Source of the DNA: Saccharothrix deserti
GTDB taxonomy: Bacteria > Actinomycetota > Actinomycetes > Mycobacteriales > Pseudonocardiaceae
Direction: 5' to 3'
NCBI RefSeq assembly: GCF_009769385.1
Contig: NZ_VKAB01000031.1
Coordinates: 84,077-148,076, forward strand
Length of the DNA: 64,000 bases
Position numbers and translations under genes: made by a program. This document shows positions 59,824-64,000 of the stretch, piece by piece (the first letter of the stretch is position 1; every line of letters starts with the position of its first letter). The notes under the pieces are model-generated. The model did no database searches. It was not told where the DNA came from and saw nothing but the letters and a program-made list of their open reading frames with translations.

Positions 59824-60237
59824 CACCGCACCTCCAGCAACGTCTTGCCGACCGTGGCGCGACCCTCGATGGCGGCGTGCGCGTCGGCGGCCCGTTCCAG
59901 CGGGAACCGTTGGCCGATCACGGGACGCAGCCGTCCCTCCGCCGCCCGCACCAACACCTCCGACACCAAAGAGCGCATTTCCGAAGTGGACGGCCGCGTA
60001 CCCCGCACCAACGTCACCCCACGCGCCGCCGCAACCGAAGGATCGATGTCCGCCCAAGTCCCACCCGCCAGCCCGTAGCTCAACATCCGCCCGCCGTCCC
60101 GCAGCAACCCGAACGCCTCACCGGCCAACGCCCCGCCGACCCCGTCGAACACGACGTCCACCGGCGGGACGCGAGACGCCCACCCGGCTTCCCAGCACCT
60201 CAGGCCCGCCGAACTCCGTCATCCACACCGCGCGCAT
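59823..60237 (-). pseudogene. Quinone oxidoreductase (MDR) pseudogene with internal deletion
   Basis: From the ATG at 60237 the first residues read MRAVWMTEFGGPEVL, a textbook quinone-oxidoreductase start. Within about 15 codons the frame is lost. The other frame resumes as PPVDVVFDGVGGALAGEAFGL and runs to a normal C-terminus (ERAADAHAAIEGRATVGKTL) at 59823. The missing middle, about 170 residues in relatives, includes the whole NADPH-binding glycine motif. The two parts are out of register by one base. It cannot make a working enzyme. Confidence 0.8.
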
Positions 60238-60311
60238 CGCATCCCCCAGTAGCCCGGTCGAGTGATGCCCACAGCCTGTGACCTCGACTTAACTGGAGGT
60301 CAAACTCGGTC

Positions 60312-60358
60312 TTGTGAATGTGCGGCGAGTCACCCTAGAGTCTCTGGGAGCGCTCCCA
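60312..60358 (+). promoter_or_regulatory. Cellulase promoter with perfect CebR-type operator
   Basis: Possible -35 ttgtga (60312-60317) and -10 tagagt (60336-60341), 18 bp apart, followed at once by tgggagcgctccca (60345-60358), the CebR consensus, extended by one base pair each side. The site would cover the transcription start, fitting cellobiose-relieved repression. Confidence 0.75.
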
Positions 60359-60414
60359 GGAAGGGTTCCAGGAGCGTCGTCAACCGTCAGAGCAGACGGA
60401 GGAGACCCAAGTCC

Positions 60415-62997
60415 ATGAGATCGCTTCCTTCTCCCCGGTGGCGCCGTCAGGCCACCGCAGCCCTCGCATTAGTGGCGGTGAGCGGCGCGTTAGCGTCCGG
60501 AACGGCCCACGCAGCGGACTACGAGCGCCTGATCAACGGCACGTTCAGCAGCGGCTCGGCGGACCCGTGGTGGGCGAGCGCCGGCGTGTCGAACCGGGTC
60601 GTGAACGGCGAGTTGTGCGCCACCGTCACCGGCGGCACGGCCAACCCGTGGGACGCCCTCATCGGCCAGAACGGCGTGCCGTTCGAGGCGGGCCAGCCCT
60701 ACACGATGTCCTTCGACGCCTACGCCTCGGTGGCCCGACCGGCGGCGGCCGTCGCCGGTGAGGGTGTCGACCCGTACCGGCAGATCGCGAAGCACGACAT
60801 CGCGCTGACCACGACGAAGCAGCGGTTCACCTTCACGTTCACCTCGGAGCTGGACTTCCCGGACGCGGGGCCTGGTCAGGTGACCTTCCACCTGGGCGCG
60901 CAGGCGGCCGACACCACGGTCTGCGTGGACAACCTCTCGCTGATCGGCGGGGTGAAGCCGCCGGGCGGCGACCCGAGCGTGCCCGCGAAGAAGGTGAACG
61001 TCGACCAGGTCGGCTACGTGCCTGGCCTGCCGAAGCACGCGACCCTCACCTCCGACGCGACCACGCCGCAGACGTGGACGTTGAAGAACTCCGCGGGCAC
61101 CACCGTGGCCACCGGTCAGACGACGCCCAAGGGCGCGGACGCCGAGTCCGGCGACTCCACGCACCTGATCGACTTCTCGTCCTTCGACACCGCGGGCACC
61201 GGCTACACGCTGACCGTCGGCACGGAGACGAGCTACCCGTTCGACATCGCCACCGACGCGATCAAGAAGCTGCGGTACGACTCGCTGGCGTTCTTCTACC
61301 ACCAGCGCAGCGGTGTCGAGATCGAGGCGCAGTACGTGGGCGACACCTACGCGCGCCCGGCCGGTCACCTCAACGTCGCGCCGAACCAGGGTGACGACGA
61401 CGTCCCCTGCCTGACCGGTGTCGACTGCGGTTACACGCTGGACGTGCGCGGCGGCTGGTACGACGCGGGCGACCACGGCAAGTACGTGGTCAACGGCGGC
61501 ATCTCGGCGTGGCAGGTGCTCAACACCTACGAGCGCGCGAAGCTGATCGGCGACGCGGCCGCGCTGGGCGACGGCAAGCTGGCCATCCCGGAGAAGGCGA
61601 ACGGCGTGCCGGACATCCTGGACGAGGCGCGCTGGGAGGTCGAGTTCCTGCTGAAGATGCAGGCGCCCGACGGCATGGTGCACCACAAGATCCACGACGC
61701 GAACTGGACCGGTCTGCCGACCCTGCCGCACGAGGACAGCCAGCCCCGCCGGTTGTCCGCGACGAGCACGGCCGCGACGCTGAACACGGCGGCGGTGGCC
61801 GCGCAGTCGGCGCGCATCTGGAAGACGATCGACCCGGCGTTCTCGGCGAAGGCGCTCGCGGCGGCCACCAAGGCGTACGCGGCGGCGAAGGCGAACCCGG
61901 ACAAGATCGCCGACCCGAACGACGGCACCGGCGGCGGCGCGTACAGCGACGCGACGGTGACCGACGAGTTCTACTGGGCCGCGGCGGAGCTGTTCGCCAC
62001 GACCGGTGCGGCGGCCTACCGCGCCGACGTGACGTCGTCGCCGCACTTCAAGGGCGCGAGCCTGGACGCGCGCGGCTTCGACTGGGGTTCCACGGGTCCG
62101 CTGGGCGATATCACGCTGGCGCTGGTGCCCAACGGCCTGCCGGCCGCGGACGTCTCGGCGATCAAGTCGGCGTTCACGTCGGTCGCGGACTCGCACCTGT
62201 CGCAGATGGCGACGCAGGGCTACCCCGCGCCGTACCGCACGTTGACGGGCTACGACTGGGGCTCGAACGGCCTCATCGCGAACAACATCGCGGTGTTGGC
62301 GCTGGCGCACGACTTCACCGGCGCGGCCAAGTACCGCGAGGGTGTGTTCCAGGGTCTGCACTACCTGTTGGGCCGCAACCCGATGTCGTACTCGTACGTC
62401 ACGGGCTACGGCGAGCAGCCGGTGAAGAACGTGCACCACCGGCACTGGGCGAACCAGCTGGAGCCGACCCTCCCGACCGCGCCCGCGGGTGTGCTGTCGG
62501 GTGGTCCGAACAGCGCGCTGCAGGACCCGGTCGCCGCGCGTCTGCTCCAGGGCTGCAAGCCGCAGAAGTGCTTCGTGGACCACATCGACGCGTACTCGCT
62601 GAACGAGGTCACGGTCAACTGGAACTCCGCGTTCGCGTGGATCTCCAACTGGGCGGCGGAGAAGGTCACCGCGCCGGTGGCCGGCTCCTGCAAGGTGGTG
62701 TGGCGGGCCTCGACCTGGTCCACCGGCATGTCGGCGAACATCACCGTGACGAACACGAGCCGTCAGGCGTGGTCGGCGTGGAAGCTGGAGTTCACCATGC
62801 CGGGCACGCAGAGGATCACGCACGGCTGGTCGGCGACGTGGAGCCAGGCGGGCCAGGCGGTCAGCGCGACGAACGCGTCGTGGAACGGCGCCGTGCCGCC
62901 GGGCGGTTCGGTCGGCATCGGTTTCAACTCTTCGGGGTCGGGTTCGGGTGAACCGACCGACTTCCGGCTGAACGGCCAGTCCTGCACCAGGGGCTGA
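60415..62997 (+). CDS. Secreted GH9 cellulase with CBM4/9 and CBM2 modules
   Basis: 860 residues, ATG with ggagga upstream. Signal peptide about 1-34; CBM4/9 about 37-180; CelD_N Ig-like domain about 195-275 (KVNVDQVGYVPGLPKHATL); GH9 catalytic domain about 285-745 with the Asp pair in GGWYDAGDHGKY (350 and 353) and acid Glu731 in SLNEVTVNW; C-terminal CBM2 about 755-860 (CKVVWRASTWSTGMSANITV). Inverting endo- or processive glucanase. Monocistronic, controlled by the CebR-type box; a strong hairpin follows. Confidence 0.95.
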   Translation: MRSLPSPRWRRQATAALALVAVSGALASGTAHAADYERLINGTFSSGSADPWWASAGVSNRVVNGELCATVTGGTANPWDALIGQNGVPFEAGQPYTMSFDAYASVARPAAAVAGEGVDPYRQIAKHDIALTTTKQRFTFTFTSELDFPDAGPGQVTFHLGAQAADTTVCVDNLSLIGGVKPPGGDPSVPAKKVNVDQVGYVPGLPKHATLTSDATTPQTWTLKNSAGTTVATGQTTPKGADAESGDSTHLIDFSSFDTAGTGYTLTVGTETSYPFDIATDAIKKLRYDSLAFFYHQRSGVEIEAQYVGDTYARPAGHLNVAPNQGDDDVPCLTGVDCGYTLDVRGGWYDAGDHGKYVVNGGISAWQVLNTYERAKLIGDAAALGDGKLAIPEKANGVPDILDEARWEVEFLLKMQAPDGMVHHKIHDANWTGLPTLPHEDSQPRRLSATSTAATLNTAAVAAQSARIWKTIDPAFSAKALAAATKAYAAAKANPDKIADPNDGTGGGAYSDATVTDEFYWAAAELFATTGAAAYRADVTSSPHFKGASLDARGFDWGSTGPLGDITLALVPNGLPAADVSAIKSAFTSVADSHLSQMATQGYPAPYRTLTGYDWGSNGLIANNIAVLALAHDFTGAAKYREGVFQGLHYLLGRNPMSYSYVTGYGEQPVKNVHHRHWANQLEPTLPTAPAGVLSGGPNSALQDPVAARLLQGCKPQKCFVDHIDAYSLNEVTVNWNSAFAWISNWAAEKVTAPVAGSCKVVWRASTWSTGMSANITVTNTSRQAWSAWKLEFTMPGTQRITHGWSATWSQAGQAVSATNASWNGAVPPGGSVGIGFNSSGSGSGEPTDFRLNGQSCTRG

Positions 62998-63004
62998 CCG
63001 CGTG

Positions 63005-63044
63005 GACCGGTGGCGGGCTCCCCGCGCAGAGCCCGCCACCGGTC
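63005..63044 (+). terminator. Hairpin terminator after the cellulase gene
   Basis: Perfect 16-bp arms gaccggtggcgggctc (63005-63020) / 63029-63044 with an 8-nt loop, 8 bp past the stop. Confidence 0.9.
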
Positions 63045-63113
63045 GACCACCTCGCGAAACCACCACGGCGTGGTGCTGCCGGGGATGCTCGCCGACGAGT
63101 GGTTCGCCGGCAG

Positions 63114-63143
63114 CCGATCACGGGTCGACCGATCACGGGTCGG
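63114..63143. repeat. 15-bp tandem duplication
   Basis: ccgatcacgggtcg(a/g) at 63114-63128 and 63129-63143, one base different, just past the 3' end of the minus-strand hydrolase gene and beyond the cellulase terminator. Confidence 0.85.
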
Positions 63144-63155
63144 CCCATCGTCCGA

Positions 63156-63800
63156 TTAGGACTGTCCGGCGGCCTTCAGCGTGGCCAGCAACTCCTCCGG
63201 CGCTTCCGCCACGACGTTGTGCCCGACCGGAAGTTCGGTGACGTGCCAGGCCGGGTCGTGGCGCAGCCGTTCGTAGGTGCCGGCGAGCGGGGTGTCGGCC
63301 ATGCCCGCGAGGAACATGTACCGCCGGTCCGGGACCTTGTCCACGGCGCCGGTCAGCAACGCGCGCTGGAGCAGCGTGGGCAACGGGTGGGGCGTGGCGC
63401 GTTCGTCGAAGAACGGCAGCGGCGCCATGGAGAACCCGTCGCCCGACGAGCCCTCGACGTACCAGGTGCGCCAGTCGCCGTGCACGATGTCGTACGCGGA
63501 CTCGCCGTCGCGCGGCACGAACGCGTCCACGTAGACCAGCGACCTGATCCGGTCGGGCACCCGGTCGGCGACGGTGGTGATCACCATGCCGCCGTAGCTG
63601 TGCCCGGCCAGCACGACGTCGCGCAGGTCCAGCCGTTCGAACAGGTCCAGCACCTCGGCCGCGTGGTCCTCCAGGTTCACCCGACCGGTGCTCAACGTGA
63701 CCGCGTGCACCTCGTGGCCCTCGGCGCGCAGCCGCTCGGAGATCGGGTCGTAGTACCAGCCGCCGTGGCAGGCGCCGGGGATCAGCACGTAAGTCGTCAT
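63156..63800 (-). CDS. Alpha/beta hydrolase (HNL/MES-like esterase)
   Basis: 214 residues from the ATG at 63800. VLIPGACHGGWYYDPI (oxyanion region), nucleophile elbow GHSYGG, acid near DKVPDRRYM and His in LPVGHNVVAEAPEEL. Similar to plant-type salicylate methylesterases and actinobacterial EstC-like enzymes. An IS630-type element begins about 12 bp upstream of its start, so its native promoter is probably displaced. Confidence 0.85.
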   Translation of the reverse strand: MTTYVLIPGACHGGWYYDPISERLRAEGHEVHAVTLSTGRVNLEDHAAEVLDLFERLDLRDVVLAGHSYGGMVITTVADRVPDRIRSLVYVDAFVPRDGESAYDIVHGDWRTWYVEGSSGDGFSMAPLPFFDERATPHPLPTLLQRALLTGAVDKVPDRRYMFLAGMADTPLAGTYERLRHDPAWHVTELPVGHNVVAEAPEELLATLKAAGQS

Positions 63801-63849
63801 GGGCACCACGCTAGTGTCCTGAGTCGTTGATTCGTTGTATGTTGTCGCC

Positions 63850-64000
63850 ATGGCTCGTCGTGGACCTGCGTTGCCCGAGTTGGTGTTGACCGACATCGAG
63901 CGTCAGACGCTGGAGGGGTGGGTGCGCCGTCGTTCGACGGCGCAGGCGTTGGCGTTGCGGTCGCGGATCGTGTTGGAGTGCGCCGAGGGCGTGTCCAATA
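63850..64000 (+). mobile_element. IS630-family transposase, 5' part, running off the window
   Basis: First 50 codons: LPELVLTDIERQTLEGWVRR then STAQALALRSRIVLECAEG, the N-terminal HTH of IS630-type transposases. The left terminus probably starts at the TA at 63812-63813 (gtgtcctgagtcgttgattc), since IS630 elements target TA. The rest, including the DDE domain and right end, is outside the window. Confidence 0.8.

Noticed and set aside
59823..60161. Stand-alone 112-residue oxidoreductase gene
   Set aside because: The matching N-terminus of the same enzyme lies just upstream in another frame, so this is the tail of a pseudogene.
60490..63066. 858-codon minus-strand frame
   Set aside because: Arg/Val-rich shadow opposite the GH9 cellulase, whose domains and motifs are unambiguous.

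Overview
The window is from a high-GC actinomycete, most likely Pseudonocardiales (Saccharothrix, Lentzea or Actinosynnema type). This rests on the codon bias, many GTG starts with a TTG start, a LAL-family LuxR regulator, Thr-rich sortase substrates, a stand-alone LanM, polyol ABC importers with no dedicated ATPase, and CebR-like and DasR-like operator sites before secreted polysaccharide-degrading enzymes. Genus is inference. No rRNA, tRNA or CRISPR array was seen.

Layout. 1-1.4 kb: two paralogous sortase-type surface proteins, the first cut by the window edge. 1.4-6.4 kb: a polyol-uptake operon on the minus strand (DeoR regulator, binding lipoprotein, two permeases, zinc dehydrogenase). 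6.6-9.5 kb: old yellow enzyme with a divergent MarR regulator, a shortened enoyl-CoA hydratase-like gene and a lipoprotein. 9.5-12.5 kb: TrmB/LuxR-type regulator divergent from a secreted subtilase with a P domain. 12.6-18.9 kb: class II lanthipeptide synthetase (LanM), a translationally coupled 71-residue peptide without cysteine, and a LAL regulator. 18.9-31.4 kb: mixed single genes, including paaZ, a luciferase-like monooxygenase, a PAC2 protein, a GntR-TetR fusion regulator facing a frameshifted FAD monooxygenase, an ABC half-transporter, a racemase and two exported proteins. 31.4-39.3 kb: small conserved actinobacterial genes, a membrane-anchored HTH sensor-like protein, a Tat-exported sugar isomerase facing a kinase-fold protein, a TetR regulator, and a sugar dehydrogenase/isomerase operon.

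39.3-49.0 kb is the densest biosynthetic block. A minus-strand operon of polyprenyl synthase, ABC ATPase and ABC permease is divergent from dxs and a class I terpene synthase with a small exported peptide. Next comes a minus-strand mini fatty-acid/polyketide operon (ACP, KS, KSIII and two hot-dog dehydratase-like proteins, only one of which keeps the catalytic His) whose genes mostly overlap by 4 bp. dxs, the polyprenyl synthase and the cyclase can supply and cyclise a prenyl diphosphate. Whether the acyl operon decorates that product is unknown.

49-64 kb: a DUF4230-like protein, a TetR/membrane-protein/pseudouridine-synthase unit, a DUF305 lipoprotein, a chitin-type AA10 lytic monooxygenase with a DasR-like site upstream, an NlpC/P60 hydrolase, an alpha/beta hydrolase, a membrane-anchored GrpE-like protein, a fused hydrolase-methyltransferase, a luciferase-like gene next to a deleted quinone oxidoreductase pseudogene, a large GH9 cellulase behind a perfect CebR-type operator, a second alpha/beta hydrolase, and the left end of an IS630-type element.

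Two signals stand out. (1) The LanM operon's only linked substrate candidate has no cysteine although the cyclase zinc ligands are intact. (2) At four convergent gene junctions the stop codons lie in short tandem repeats of 7, 14, 17 or 19 bp. None of these lengths is a multiple of 3, so the copies put stop codons in successive frames. The longer in-gene tandem repeats I indexed have units that are multiples of 3.
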